This document shows positions 11,000 through 22,573 of a DNA stretch of 64,000 bases, piece by piece. The translations under genes were made by a program, and so were the position numbers. The stretch comes from Cantharellus purpuraceus. Lineage: Eukaryota; Basidiomycota; Agaricomycetes; Cantharellales; Hydnaceae. The notes below the pieces were generated by a model, which saw nothing but the letters and a program-made list of their open reading frames with translations, made no database searches and was not told where the DNA came from. Where the stretch lies: contig JALBUN010000048.1 of the NCBI GenBank assembly GCA_025174535.1, positions 806,001 to 870,000 of the forward strand, given 5' to 3'. How positions within the stretch are numbered: the stretch's first letter is position 1; each line of letters opens with the position of its first letter.

Positions 11000-12944
11000 G
11001 GCGGCGAAGTTGCCAACTCATGCTGACTAATAAAGTAATCTCGCATGATGTCCTCAACTGTCGTGAGCATCTCCATCAGTTAACTAATTATGAATCAGCA
11101 CAGCATGATATGCCGTGACCTTTGAACCCCAGTCAAAATCGACAGTTGTGGTCTAGTGCTGGCGGTTCTCTCATGTAAGTTCAGTAGAATCCGGTACCTC
11201 TCGGGTTAAACCAGAAATCAATATCTTTAATCTGTGCTTTTGTTCTCGATCGGGCACAAATCTAGGTTTTGAGTTGCTTGTCAACTTGCGCCAAGCTCAA
11301 AACCTGGAGAGAATGCTAGTGTAAGCATTCTCCTTCTTGCCTCTTATCCCCACCTCAGGCGGCTCGGAATGAATATCCCCTTCCCTTTATGCCTTTTACA
11401 TAGGCCAGGGCTCTGGGGGGAATGAAACCCACTGTAATCATCCTACCCAATCCAGTGAAGCCAATCTATTCCAATACAACGGCCCAGCTCCCTGCCACCC
11501 ATGCTCCAAGTAAGTCACTGCATATAAGAGTTATATAAGAGTTACGCTAGTACTCTGATTACAGGGATCTATTTGAGATTGAGTACATGTGCAACCATCC
11601 GATGAAGGACATAACAGCAGCGTTCTGTAGCATTCTGTTATCAAATGAAAATTTACCAAACAGGATGGCCTAGTATAATTTACAGATGACATCCAACGTG
11701 AACAGTGTTCAATCATGAAATTACATACAGGAACAATCTTCGCTACGTGAAGGGAAACAAAATCGGTTGTATTCTCGTTTTACGGTTCTCATGTTTAGTT
11801 CGGTGATCCCTCCAAACCCTGGTTTGAACCGCCAGGACCCGACCACAACCGTGTCGATTTTGAATTTCATGAACTGGATAGCGAAAATTTATAGCTCCAG
11901 ATGAGCTATCAGACAGTGTTTTCACGCTGTTATTTGGCAATCGTCACATGAACTTAACGAAAAAGCTTAGTTCCAGGCCTTCTGGCCTTCTGGCCTCAGG
12001 CCCTAATTCCTATTGATGAGGGGACTTTCACGCGTTGAATACTCCTGTATGGACCGCTTCGCCATTGGCACCCTCGAGAAAGGGCATTCCGTATTCGCAT
12101 TAGTATTCTTGGGAGACTCTTCTCATCTAGGGTCAATCACCCCGTTCCTCCACCCTTTGTGAGGTTTTCATTTCGTAAATGTACATTTTTGCGACAACTT
12201 TGCAACTTGGCGGAATCAGGACACACTCTTCCTGTATTATCCTGCTCCTTGAATGAACGAACTCATCCATATGTATAGTGCATGGATCGGCTCCGAAGAT
12301 CAATTTAATGATGGTTTAAAGCTGTGGTTGACCAGGAAGTTGTGTTAAAGGTTTTTCAGAAAATTTTCAAGGTGTGCTTCTGTGAACGTTCTGAAATGCT
12401 GGAAGTGAAGACGACTTCCATTTCATCTATAACCAGTGCTGTTTGTGAGTTTCTTCGAGGCTATCTAATAATCTATCGCCTCGGAAGTCAAACTACGAGA
12501 ACAGTGCTTGAAAATGGACACTCAACTAGCTGCAACATGTAGTCTCCAAAGGTGAGATATTCATGGTAAATGGAACCCATCCTCTTGTTCGTCAAGGGCA
12601 CATAGGTTTCGAGATGTGAAAAGTACCGAGCTTTTCTGCACGCAAGTACGTTATCAGTCATTAGGAAGATGACTGGGACCACGTAGATAAAGCTGGCATT
12701 TGCACCCAAAGGATCTGTGACGCATATTTTGCTGGATAATAGATCTTTGCATGCATGTTAATATTCCAGCTATATTGAGAGCATCGTGAGCCCTGATAGC
12801 TGTCGACCTGGCTGGTTCTTCCTAGTGCTTTGCACATCTGTGCGCGTTTAGGCCAGTGATGGATATTCCAACTAGAGGACGAGTAAGCCACGCGCCTTTC
12901 TAGAAATTGATTTCACGTACACAAACGCCCACAACACGCCAAAC
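11000..12944. other. 1.9 kb gap between divergent genes
   Basis: Largest gene-free stretch of the window. It must hold the BUD20 and RNH203 promoters. Several open frames of 60-75 codons lie in it on both strands, but none shows a domain, a plausible intron pattern or conserved composition. It also holds two small inverted repeats (11264-11332) and a GGCCTTCT-type tandem stretch near 11976-12000. Confidence 0.55.
11264..11332. repeat. Two consecutive short inverted repeats
   Basis: AGGTTTTGAG at 11264-11273 pairs with CTCAAAACCT at 11296-11305 (10 of 10 bp, 22-nt loop). Three bases later GAGAATGC at 11309-11316 pairs with GCATTCTC at 11325-11332 (8 of 8 bp, 8-nt loop). The two hairpins sit side by side in an otherwise empty region. 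They could be a remnant of a small inverted-repeat element or structured RNA, but there is nothing else to support a function. Confidence 0.6.
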
Positions 12945-13604
12945 ATGTCTCCAAAAACCACTCACCTTAAGCCTTCCAGCTCACCGTTGCCCACTATTAC
13001 ACCACATCTCATGCCATTTCACGTAGCGCACACATGTTCTGCACCTCTCTCCACATATTTTATCGTCAAACCTGCGCAGCAACCCGATTCCGTTCTCAGC
13101 GATGGTCCAGGCCTCGTGCAACGCGTCAAGGCGCGTTTCATGTCGGCATTCCGCGGTAGAAAGATCCAGGGTGTTAGTGTGGATTTGCCTAGCGGATATA
13201 GCGGCATCGTACTCAAAACTGAGGAGTCCCTGTCGGGAAAGGAAGCAAACGGCATGCCCCGAAAACGACTCGCATCTGCGAAAAATGAAGAGCGGGGGGG
13301 CAGGCGGGCGAAAAGGAAGTCAACCCGCGGCAATCTGCAGGACGTGGATGGAGATAGTCCTATGGAGGAAGTGACATTGGAAGAGGACGATGAAGTGATC
13401 CAAACGCTGTGTCCAATAGCAAAATTCTCAAATTTCACACTGTGGAATGCCGACGTTGACGCCGATGAGGGTCAGGATGAGTACCTCCGAGCCTTGTCAG
13501 AATATCAACAGTTACTGACCGAGGTTCGTCCTTTTCGGAGTGCGTCCGATACGCCTACAGAACTGAACATTTCTGCAGATTCACCAGATCAATCCGTGAC
13601 TTAA
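12945..13604 (+). CDS. RNH203: Ribonuclease H2 subunit C (Rnh203)
   Basis: Non-catalytic subunit of the RNase H2 complex, which removes ribonucleotides from DNA and resolves RNA:DNA hybrids. Single exon of 219 residues starting MSPKTTHLKP. The family pattern is visible: FHVAHTCSAPLSTYFIVKP (residues 25-45), then FRGRKIQGVSVDLPSGYSG (about 69-87), and, after a long basic disordered insert (KRKSTRGN region), the C-terminal FSNFTLWNADVDADEGQDEY. The short acidic ending is less conserved. I rest the assignment on the STYF, RGRK-hG and F..h..WN blocks in the right order and spacing. The overall similarity of this family is low, so this is a motif-based call. Confidence 0.85.
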   Translation: MSPKTTHLKPSSSPLPTITPHLMPFHVAHTCSAPLSTYFIVKPAQQPDSVLSDGPGLVQRVKARFMSAFRGRKIQGVSVDLPSGYSGIVLKTEESLSGKEANGMPRKRLASAKNEERGGRRAKRKSTRGNLQDVDGDSPMEEVTLEEDDEVIQTLCPIAKFSNFTLWNADVDADEGQDEYLRALSEYQQLLTEVRPFRSASDTPTELNISADSPDQSVT

Positions 13605-14465
13605 GAACCCAGAAGAAATGCAAGAACATGTGTTGTTCATACGCCTTTATAGAGTTGTACGCGATACGTCTATCGCACAGCATAACCACCAAATCTTTCC
13701 ATGGCTTGGAGAACTTCGAAATGCAACTTTTGCAAGAGTAAATGTGGCTAATGATGTTCTGGAGTGCGCGCGATCCATCCATCATTCTGAACATCTCCGC
13801 GGACTAGGAGGATCAACATTTCAATCCGTAACGAATTTAATTCCTTGTTCAGAAGTAGAGAAAGAGAGTTCCGCTGCGTTAAGCCAGTTCTGCCAAATGC
13901 ATCATCCAAACTTTTGTGATTCCATTCCCATGGCCAAGACAAATCATTCCTGTGGACAAAAACGAACATTACGATATTTCTTATCTCTACAACACGTTGC
14001 ATCCCCTTGTGCTATTTGGAGTTATTGAAGTATGCCATTGTCATAGATTCCATTCAGAAATTACAGCTTCAGTAGACTGGAACAAGCATGGGATACGCAA
14101 CACTGTCATGTACCATACTGCATATCTCATATAGTCATACTAAAGCTGTTCCCGACCCTGTGCATTATGAGAAAGGCTATTGTAGTACCAATTCTGATCA
14201 GATCTATCCTGTAGCACTATTGCTATTGAGGAAATCACAAGTAATGACATTTGCAGAAAAGAATAGTTCATGCTGAAAGATTAGATTGGTTGAAACCTGA
14301 ACCGATGTGCATAACTTGTCATCCTGCTCGGTAGGTACAAGGACCATTACAAACTCATTATGCGCCGTACGGACATAAGTACAGCAAAGTATATACGGGG
14401 TAAAAAAGACTGGGGGTTCTAAGGCATAGATGAAAGGTAACAATGATGAAAAAAAACTTGTCTGA
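13605..14465. other. Convergent intergenic stretch
   Basis: About 860 bp between the stop codons of RNH203 (+) and the monooxygenase (-). Overlapping open frames on both strands near 13555-14134 have no recognisable motif. I see nothing that supports a gene. Confidence 0.5.
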
Positions 14466-17227
14466 TCATAGGTGGTTCATGAAAGCGCCGAAATACTGGT
14501 CCAAGTGATCAACTTTGTATAGCGGTGCCACGGTGCCGACGTAGCCGTCTGGACGGACGACGACAATAGCACCCTTGGCTGAGATTCCGTACGTTGTGTA
14601 GGCCATTCCTCCAAGGGTGCCCTGCACCATCCGCTGGTCGATAAATGCGCTGTGAAAGGGTTGAGTGGGGATTAGGTCTGCCGCAGTCAGAGACTTAGTG
14701 CGACATACCTGGACCAATGAGGCTGCAAGATCTTGGGCAGTGCCATGTATTCAATCTCGTATTCAACCCCACATTTCCCTTTGGTGCTAAATCAAACCGG
14801 CAGTCAAACTTGGGCAACGAACACGTTAGGTGTTAGGTAGCATGCTGTACCTAATGGTCAGTATCTCGAACAAGTCTGAAATGGTCTGGTTTCCAGCGTA
14901 TTTAATCAAAATTTGTTCCAATTCGGGGGCCAGCTTGCGAAGAGTGTCAAGTTGTACGCCACTGCTGGTGTCGCCAGCGAAGACCAACACCTTGAAGCGT
15001 GCATCGGCGACCAGGAGGTCTTGCACCTCATATGGACGACCATCGGCAGCGCGGACTAGTATTTGAGGGATTATCCGTCGTCCGATGATCAGGTGTTTTG
15101 CATAAGCCTGATATTGAGTATCTGTTATCATAGAAGGTCCGTAGTGGATACCGATCCCGCTATGAAGAGAGCGATGAATACCATCGGTGAAGGTTCAATG
15201 ATGATTGTGTATGTACCTGGTAAATTCTCCAAACGTTTGGAACGCGCTAAGAAGTTGGTCGGATCGAAAAAGTGAACATGTTCACATCGATGTCGACGCA
15301 CCTTAGAAATTCCTCGTGGGATACACCATCTTGAAATTCCTTCGTTCGTGGCTTCCCGGAAAACAAGGCCGAAAACTTGCGGTCAAAGTCTATAAGATCT
15401 TGTGCATACTTCCGGCGTTCGTATTCGTACTGCCGATCGCACAAATAAGTGCATGAGCTCTCGTAGAATTTGAAGGAGTTGGGAAGCAACTGACTGTAGA
15501 CAAAAGCGTCGGGGAAGACCATCCACGTAGGACCTGAGTGATCTTCCAGATAAGATTGTGAGTATCGTTCATGCTGGCATTCATCCCTTGTAACACTGTC
15601 AGAGACATTGCATTGAATTCAACAATCCAACTGTAGTACCTTGGCCAGCTTTAGGAGAATGAGTGTGACCTAGAATGGCAATTGGTCATTTAGCGTGTGA
15701 TAATTGCATAAAAGGCTAGAAACACGCACATGCATCACCTGCAATGAAGACGCGCTCTCTCCTATGGAAATTCGATGCCACCCGTTGCCCGACTATGAGA
15801 GTTATCGAGTTGAATTAAACCGGAACATGGAGCTCTAGTGAATAACGTACTGATGTAAATCGTCCACCAATCTATTTCATGTGGGAAATCAATAGTGTAG
15901 GGATGCAGCGACTTCTTTGCCACCTATTTTTTCAAGAAAGATAAACGGAGAGTAGAGATAGATGCAGTCAAACCGACGAACAGCAAGTAATTTCTTGGCA
16001 TCCATCTTGGTCTTGTCCACACGTCCGTTTGTCACCACCTCGGCCTCGGTTAGCTGTAAGTATAGTCGCACTGTGTCTCCTTCGCGTGGAATGACCATGC
16101 ACGAGCCATTGTTAGAATGAATCACTGTGCGATTTCTGATATCGGGGAAATTAGTCTCGGGTATCGTATCGACTACCCCCCAGATATAATCTGGCACAAG
16201 AAACCAGGGGTGAGTTGTCCTAGGTCGGAAGAGAAACTGAGTCACGTACCAGTTTGTTCCCCTTCCATGTTGATATCAAGAGTTTTACGTACCCAAGAAT
16301 GGGCGCCTGTAAAGGAATGTGCGGTAATTTCGGATCGTTCCTTACCATGGAAGAGAAAGTGACCCACCATCTGCACCAACGACGTACTTGGCTCGTACAA
16401 CTTCTGTGCCTTCATCACCATCCAAACGCTTCAGGACGGCCTACAAATCAACTAAGCATGGAGAAGTAGCATGTACCTCGTCACAAGCCCACCTTCACAG
16501 GATGCGAATGAAGGTCGGCCAGTTCCTTTGGGTCGCTGGAAATGTCCAATGACGTGGGGACGATCGGACGCTCCACATTCACGCCAAAGGAAGACAAGGA
16601 ATCCAAAAAAATGGCCTCGATTGCCCCCTGGTGAAGTGTTACCTGCAGAAACCACAGCGTCAAAAAGATGGCAAATTTTATTTATGGGGTATATCCTACC
16701 TCAAACGGGTAGCGAGCCGTTGGTGCTGTGACATCAGGTGCGCGACCTGTCCGCTTTCACTGACAGTTAGGCCACCAGAAGCGAAGTTGAGTGGGAGACA
16801 AACCTCAATGCCACCGTTTGGGCTTGGGTTGTAGAAAGCCTGGATGATCAATTGAGCCACGGAATGGACGGATGGAGAGTTGAACTGACCGCTACTTGCA
16901 ATTGGTTGCCCTCACGCAACAGTCGTTCGGCCAGACCATAGCTCTGCAGCATACCACTGTCGGCATCGGCTCTGCGTCTAATACTTGAGAACTGACCTGC
17001 AGGACTTCTATTGTACGAGGCTGTATGCCATCGGCCTGACCAGCAGCAACCTTCTTGGGCCTGGCAGCCGACAGATATGAACGCAGGAGCCTAAACACGC
17101 TAACACACAGTGCGCACCTCTGGTCAACGATCCTGACATTGACGCCAAACTTGGCCAAGCCGTGAGCGCACATGAGGCCCGCTGGCCCTGCTCCTATAAC
17201 AAGAACGTCGACAAGAGACTCTTTCAT
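14466..17227 (-). CDS. FAD-dependent phenol 2-monooxygenase-like protein
   Basis: Class A flavoprotein hydroxylase of the PheA/TfdB group, using NADPH and oxygen to ortho-hydroxylate phenolic compounds. The N-terminus MKESLVDVLVIGAGPAGLMC holds the Rossmann GxGxxG. Next come QADGIQPRTIEVLQ, SYGLAERLLREGNQLQVA, the DG motif KYVVGADGGHSWVR, and the FAD-ribityl motif RVFIAGDACHTHSPKAGQG, which is split by an intron. ERRKYAQDLIDFDRKFS is a typical phenol hydroxylase block. The C-terminal thioredoxin-like dimer domain is seen in RRIIPQILVRAADGRPYEVQ, FKVLVFAGD and GAIVVVRPDGYVGTVAPL. It is cut by more than ten introns, and every exon I checked joins in frame, so it appears intact. The substrate cannot be told from sequence. 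Such genes are frequent in wood- and litter-decay fungi. Confidence 0.88.
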
Positions 17228-18189
17228 GTTGGCGAGGCTTGTGAGCAGAGAGGGTTGGCCGGAGAGCCATTGATGATTGCCTTTATATCTATGTCGCCGG
17301 TGTGTGCGTCACGTGAGTCCCAACAGGGGCGATACAAAACGGGAGTCTCCTCTTGTGGGCTACGGCCGTCCACGCATGAAAAGGGGTCTGGGCGTGATCT
17401 TTTTCGCGCACTGCGTAGACAGCGCTGCTGGGACGATTAGTGATGCTCCTCGTTATCAGTATGAAATGTTGGAAACTAAACATTTTCGATTTACTTTATT
17501 TATGTTTACTAGCAACTGGTACTGTATCTATCATATGCAGAGGAATTGATGAATGTGTTTAGTGCAGCAATTGAACTTTCGAGCATCCATTTGTCAACCC
17601 GCAGATCTGTGGAGCGCCTTGACACTCTAATTGTCAACGGATGTTCGTAAATGCTTGCCACATGGGAAGCTATGGAAGCCATGGGAGTCTGTACCCAGTC
17701 TATAGCTTGAGTTCTCCGACCTCCCAGTCATCTCCGATATCATTTCTGTTCTGCATATGGTTCGCGTTTCTCTCGAGCCTTGCCTAGACGCCCGATACGC
17801 CACAGTACTTGCCGATGATCGGACAGCGGTACAATAAACTTTTATCCAGCTTGACCTTGAGGTTCGCCGGAGCTATTGATTAGGCTGATTAACGACAGAG
17901 TTGAACGCTAGGTGAATATAAAAAGTAACTTTGCAAGTGGGTAATTACAAAGTTTCTGCTCAGATTAAAGGGGGGGAAGGGTAATTTCCGGTCTGGCGTA
18001 CCTAGGTCACGTGCCTGCAGGTGCCAGTGGGTAATCATAACACGAAAGTGATCGTCCAGTATTGTTACCGACCCGGGTTATTAGCATTTGGGTCGTAGGG
18101 GCCAAAATGTCCAAACTAGAAATAGAAGTCATGAGATGACGAGCCTTGCCTAGAGCCATTCCTAACATCTTTCTGTTACTGACAATTTA
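17228..18189. other. Intergenic, monooxygenase promoter side
   Basis: Between the monooxygenase start and the hAT remnant. Open frames near 17277-17549 overlap each other and lack motifs. The AT-rich segment around 17450-17560 is the only compositional feature I notice. No gene is supported. Confidence 0.5.
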
Positions 18190-18235
18190 GTGATGGGCAT
18201 GGCCCGGCCCCAAGCCGTGGGCCGAGCCAAGCCAG

Positions 18236-18269
18236 GCCGAGCCGAGCCGAGCCGAGCCGAGCCGAGCCA
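18236..18269. repeat. GAGCC pentanucleotide tandem repeat
   Basis: Six to seven near-perfect GAGCC units, continuing a GC-rich subterminal region of the hAT remnant. The same word recurs in looser form at 18958-19008 near the right end. Confidence 0.85.
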
Positions 18270-18573
18270 AAGCCATGGGCGGCAGGCGGCCTGTGATCTG
18301 AGCAGGCCGTGGCCTGGGGCGTGGGACGCTGGAGCTGGCGCTGCCAGATTTGGTAGGCCAAATACTGTTCTCGCAGTAATTTTCAACCTTTGTCTAATAT
18401 AAAGTTCTTTCTGTCCTTCATGGTGGCCGCCCTAAGTGAGGGACCCTTCCAATGCATGCATCGGCACCAGCACTCCCTTCCCACACCAAAACAGGTGCCG
18501 TTCCACTGCCTCGCAAAGCTTCTGCGACCTCCCGCATGTGCAAGGACAAGACATTTTGCTGTCCACCTTCAGA

Positions 18574-18913
18574 AGACTCGGATATCTGAATACTATGACA
18601 AGACCATGGACTCGGATGCATTTTTGATATTTATTGGTTGGTTTCTTATCTCTCTTCAAATGCACGCAGATATCCAGTGTGGGCTTCGCTTGCACGTGAT
18701 TATCTCCCGGTGATGGCATCCTCGGTATCAAGCGAACGAGCCTTCTCCGCAGGGATTACCATATCTAAGCGATGGAAAGACGTCATCGAGGCACCGCAGT
18801 TCCTGAGGCCCGGATCTGCAACGCAGGTGATCTTTGGAAGATTCAGAGGTGGAGGCTGGAGAAGTAACAGAAGACTTCTGAAACTGATGAATAGGATACT
18901 ATACAGGTGTTGA
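18574..18913 (+). pseudogene. hAT transposase C-terminal fragment (dimerisation region)
   Basis: Two pieces in different frames are recognisable. ISEYYDKTMDSDAF ends near 18630, and YPVWASLARDYLPVMASSVS, followed by SERAFSAGITISKRW, lies at about 18670-18780. The latter is the conserved hAT dimerisation block (YPxWxxLAxDxLxIxxxSxxSERxFSxAG). The pieces are separated by about 33 bp that begin GT and end CAG, so this is either a very short intron or a small deletion. After SKRW the usual RNRLxxD segment is shortened. No DDE catalytic part remains in the element. Confidence 0.8.
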
Positions 18914-19019
18914 ATCGAACTATGTACACATGTTTCTTCATTTAATGAACCCCAGCCTGAGCTGAGCCAAGCCGAGCCCAAGACCCTGGCTTGAGGCCGA
19001 GCCAAGCCGTGCCCATCAC

Positions 19020-19721
19020 AATTTCTATATTCATAGACTCATCCTGAGAGAGAGAGATTTAATTAAGGTGCTCGAAGCGCTTGTGCGCCTATGGTGCACT
19101 GTAGCTACTACATGATTGTAATTTAGCCTAGAAACCCAGTATAAGCCTGTTGTGGTGATATGATAGAAAGATGTGTTGTTGGCATGAGCCGCACACCCAC
19201 CCGGCACAATTTAATGGCTGATGACACGGTTCTAAACCTATCGCACTTTTATGGTTGGATGCAGCCCTGGGTCATCTTTGCTTCTTGCTAGTACGTACGA
19301 ATCCTGCACCTGGTTCTCCAGGTGCGGTCAAAACTCCCCGCACCGCCGATACAGGGAGCTGCCACGGCATATATAACAAGATTCAAATCTCTCGCCACCA
19401 CTAAACAGTCATGGCTATGGGCTAGAGTGCGATACGAGAGGTCTAGAAATCAACAGAACCTGCGGTAAACTACTGACAACAATATTGGCAACAATTACGC
19501 GTGATCTGCTCGTGACGAGTGAGTGGTTGACAGGTCACCGTTTCAACTTGATGATAGTGATGGTAGAATAAGTCAACATGAGTGTTATGTTACAACAAAC
19601 ATTGCCTCGGTTTAACGTGTCCATAGATAGAATTTTGTGTAGAACGCAATCCATGATCAGACACCAGCTGTTCGTCCGAATTCAGACGTTGGCAGTGATC
19701 ATACCCTGACTTCACCTGACG
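19020..19721. other. Intergenic, no gene supported
   Basis: Between the hAT remnant and the 3' end of the next minus-strand gene. I see no long open frame, tRNA-like structure or clear repeat. Confidence 0.5.
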
Positions 19722-20938
19722 TTACGCCAGACCAGGGCCATTGCGAGACTGCTGTTCTGCCATGCGTTCATGTTCCTGGTCGCGTTTGTACTTGGCCAAC
19801 CGTACCTGTCTCGCAATCTCATTATCAGCCTTAAGGGCCTTGTCTGCAGCCCTTTTGGCAGCTTGCTGCCTTTGTCTTTTGGTGAGAGTCTCTGGAGCCT
19901 TAGGCTGTGGCACCAGAGTCACGCCAGATGATGTTTGATTATGTTCTACGGACATGTAGTCAGAGCTAGAAACTGAATCTAGTCATGTTGAAGCTGTCAC
20001 TCACTGGCCTTACCCCTACTCTTCACCACTCCCCAACCGCTATCATCCTCGCCGTCGGCGTCTGCTCCCCTGACATCCTCAACATCCTCATAATCTCCCC
20101 AAGAAAATCCAGTGGCAGGTTTTTCATTGGCAGCTGACGTTACGTGCATTACGCGCGACAAGTCAGGGTAGTGAGGGGTCTCCAACATACTGTGAAGTAT
20201 AAGATGTGAGATTTCTGCGCTTGGATATGCCGGGGTAGGAACCCACTCATCAACTGCAGTCTTGCGCCCTTTTGGAAGTAACTTTTCGGCGAGGGTTTTC
20301 TGCGAATGCTTGTTCTCGTCGTCTCCTGTCTTTTCTGTCGAGGAGCCATCTTCTTCCATAGACGTCGCCGTAGTGACTCCCGCATCGCTGGTCGTCTGGT
20401 TCGCTCCAGAAGCCTTGCGACGAGGTTCAACACGTGTCCATGCCTCTGTGGCGGATGAATAACTGGAGGCATGTTTGGGAGGCGGTGGGGTAGTGGACAA
20501 CCCAGAGCCTGTGGAAGGTCGAGAAGGACCAGCAACGGGAGTTGGACTTTCTGAAGGAGTAACAGGAGGAAGAGGTGTTCTAGACTTCTTCCCCTTCCGC
20601 TTCTTCTCCTTGGCAGTCTTAGATGGGCTGGCTGCAGATGCAATTGCTTCTGATTCTGGAATTGCCCCCGGAATAGTGCCCTCGGACAGTGCATTGTCAG
20701 GTCTACCTGTCACTGGGACAGAGGATTTATCATTGCCCAATGTCGCACTCGATTCGGCCTGCAGCCCGCTGGTGGAAGTCTTCTTTTTACCTTTCTTACT
20801 CGCCGGTTTATCGACGGGGACACTTTTTGAAGATTCATCGTCGTCAATGCGGTTGCGTCGAACAGTAACAATGGCAGCAGCGAGAACGATGGCGGCTATG
20901 ATGTTTTGCGAGGTGAATAAGCTCTGAACAGAGCCCAT
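19722..20938 (-). CDS. Membrane-anchored, Lys/Ser-rich protein of unknown function
   Basis: I do not recognise this protein. The N-terminus MGSVQSLFTSQNIIAAIVLA continues into one hydrophobic helix (about residues 10-27), followed by basic residues (TVRRNR), as in a signal anchor. The next 200 residues are disordered, rich in Lys, Ser and Pro, with GKKKTSTSG and KEKKRKGKKSRTPLPP. A more ordered part follows (TLAEKLLPKGRK, VDEWVPTPAYPSAEISHLIL, then GFSWGDYEDVED). A short intron of 30-40 nt near 19980-20020 leads to a C-terminal exon with a highly charged coiled-coil-like helix (LTKRQRQQAAKRAADKALKA). About 390 residues. The C-terminal basic helix after an acidic Trp-containing segment is reminiscent of ribosome- or RNA-associated ER proteins, but this is only an impression. 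The exact splice site is uncertain. Confidence 0.75.
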
Positions 20939-21515
20939 AATGAATATGTGGCTCGTTGGAAAGACAGGAACCGACGACTGGCGTGAGACCTACATTTACG
21001 TAAGCGCTCAAGTGGGAATATCGCACTTCGCAACAGCTGATGAGTCCCCAGTGAAAATGATAAATTAACGTAACCCTAGGGACTGCCGCTGATTTTGGCA
21101 CCAATTGTTTCTTTTATTTGGATGCTGATGGTGGTCGTACTACGTGCTTAATGTCTTGGGTAGGAGCAAGCAAATCTGGAATTCAACACCCCACAGTGGA
21201 GATCGTCAGCGAGGCGGAATTGAAGGAGCCAGAAAATGCTGCAGTTTGCCACCGCGGCTGTAACAAATTCACAACGATATACATAACGTGGCCAACAAAG
21301 ATGTTAAACCAAACAAGTTGTGGAAGTCTCGGTTGACAAGCCATAATTTTTTGAAAAAATGTGAGGCAAAGTGATAACAACGTTGTCAGATTGCTGCCGC
21401 TTATACTCGGCGACTGCCAAGCTACACCCGCCGCCATATCCTGGACTTCGACATTCTGTCCGGGTTTCTGAAACCCCACTCCATACTTGTTCAAAGGAGA
21501 CAACGGACAGTGCAC
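20939..21515. other. Intergenic, 577 bp
   Basis: Promoter side of the membrane-anchored protein gene and 3' side of the UbiA gene. Open frames at 21118-21515 are short and without motif. Confidence 0.5.
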
Positions 21516-22573
21516 CTAATGGTTTTGGTGACGATTCAACATGACAGCTTTGAAGCCAGACCATATAACGACCATTCCAACACTCCAGAAAACGATGGCT
21601 TGGAAGGCACCATGTGCCCATGATGCATAAAAGCAAGGGGCGAACATGATGACGGTGCCGACCCATAAGTACACTTTGAGAATGACACTAGAGTTATCCA
21701 CCATAGTCTGCGCTGCGATGCTGCTCAAGTCAGTCTAGTGGTATAACAGCAGGCTCTTGATCACCTACAACATGCTTGCGCCAAATGCGGCAGCAAAGCG
21801 TTGGCCAAAGAATGTTGCAATCGTTGTTTGCCCTGCAACAGTGTCAGATTCAACATCGACGGCGGCGCCAAGGGCATGGACACCGGCGGTGCACAGCGAT
21901 AGTATAAATGCTTTGTCAGGTATGTTGGAAATCCTACCACATCCGAATGTATAACCAACCAACCAGGCAAGAAAAACAATGAGGCCGTTTGAGCACGAAT
22001 CCAAGAGTGGAATTTCCTTGAGCCGAAGTGGAGGAGTAGAGTATTGCCATCCAAAGACGACGAGAAGACCCATTGCAGATACATTTTGGACTTGCAAAGT
22101 CGATAATGAAGTGCAGAAGATAAACACCGTGGATATGTATGCAGCCAAACGAACGGATGAGTGGTAGACAGGGTGGAGAACGGCACCCTCAAGCCCAGAA
22201 CTGAGTTTTCGAGTGTTCTTGACGTCACTGTGGTAGTCATACACATCGTTCATTCCAAACACAACTATGAAAGTATGAAAGTTACTGGGGATACTCTAGA
22301 AGTGTGATGCTTACTGATGCAAAGTGGAAAGGACAAGGAAAAAACTTGCCCAGTGGCCACGAGTAGCGAATTCGATTTATTATATCCCCCTGATATTGAT
22401 CGTGAGTGTATAAGACCTACTCCGAAGAGTATAGGCCCAAAGCACCAGGAGGGCGGACGGCTCGCTAGCACAACGGCCACCAGGCTCTCGAACACCGTCG
22501 GGACTCCTTCAGCCATGTATACTATCAAAAGGCTTGATGGGGGCGCCATCAGGGGGTGCTGTTCAAAGAGCAC
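21516..22573 (-). CDS. UbiA-family prenyltransferase
   Basis: Integral membrane enzyme that transfers a prenyl chain to an aromatic or other acceptor. Three exons join in frame: the N-terminal part to FPLCI, then IVFGMNDVYDYHSDVKNTRK to the end of AAFGASM, and FSIAAQTMVDNSSV to NRHQNH. The two Asp-rich motifs of the family are visible: NDVYDYHSD (first, binds the prenyl diphosphate through Mg2+), and DVESDTVAGQTTIATFFG (second). Seven or more hydrophobic segments are evident, for example LAAYISTVFIFCTSL and VYLWVGTVIMFAPCFYA. About 300 residues. It does not look like COX10 or COQ2. It is closer to the UbiA-like enzymes of unknown acceptor common in basidiomycetes. The start is the first ATG, with another at 22549. 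Confidence 0.88.

Larger units (their letters stand above)
18190..19019 (+). mobile_element. Degenerate hAT-type DNA transposon remnant
   Basis: The element is bounded by terminal inverted repeats. The left end is GTGATGGGCATGGC (18190-18203). The right end is GCCGTGCCCATCAC (19006-19019), whose reverse complement matches the left end at 13 of 14 positions. AATTT lies next to both ends (left flank ..ACAATTTA, right flank AATTTCTA), but a clean 8-bp target duplication is not visible. Both ends carry subterminal GCCGAGCC/GCCAAGCC repeats. The interior holds pieces of the C-terminal part of a hAT transposase. At about 830 bp it is far too short for an autonomous hAT element, so it is an internally deleted or decayed copy. 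Confidence 0.82.

Noticed and set aside
14466..22573. Secondary-metabolite cluster made of the FAD monooxygenase and the UbiA enzyme
   Set aside because: They are separated by a transposon remnant and an unrelated gene. No synthase, transporter or regulator is nearby.
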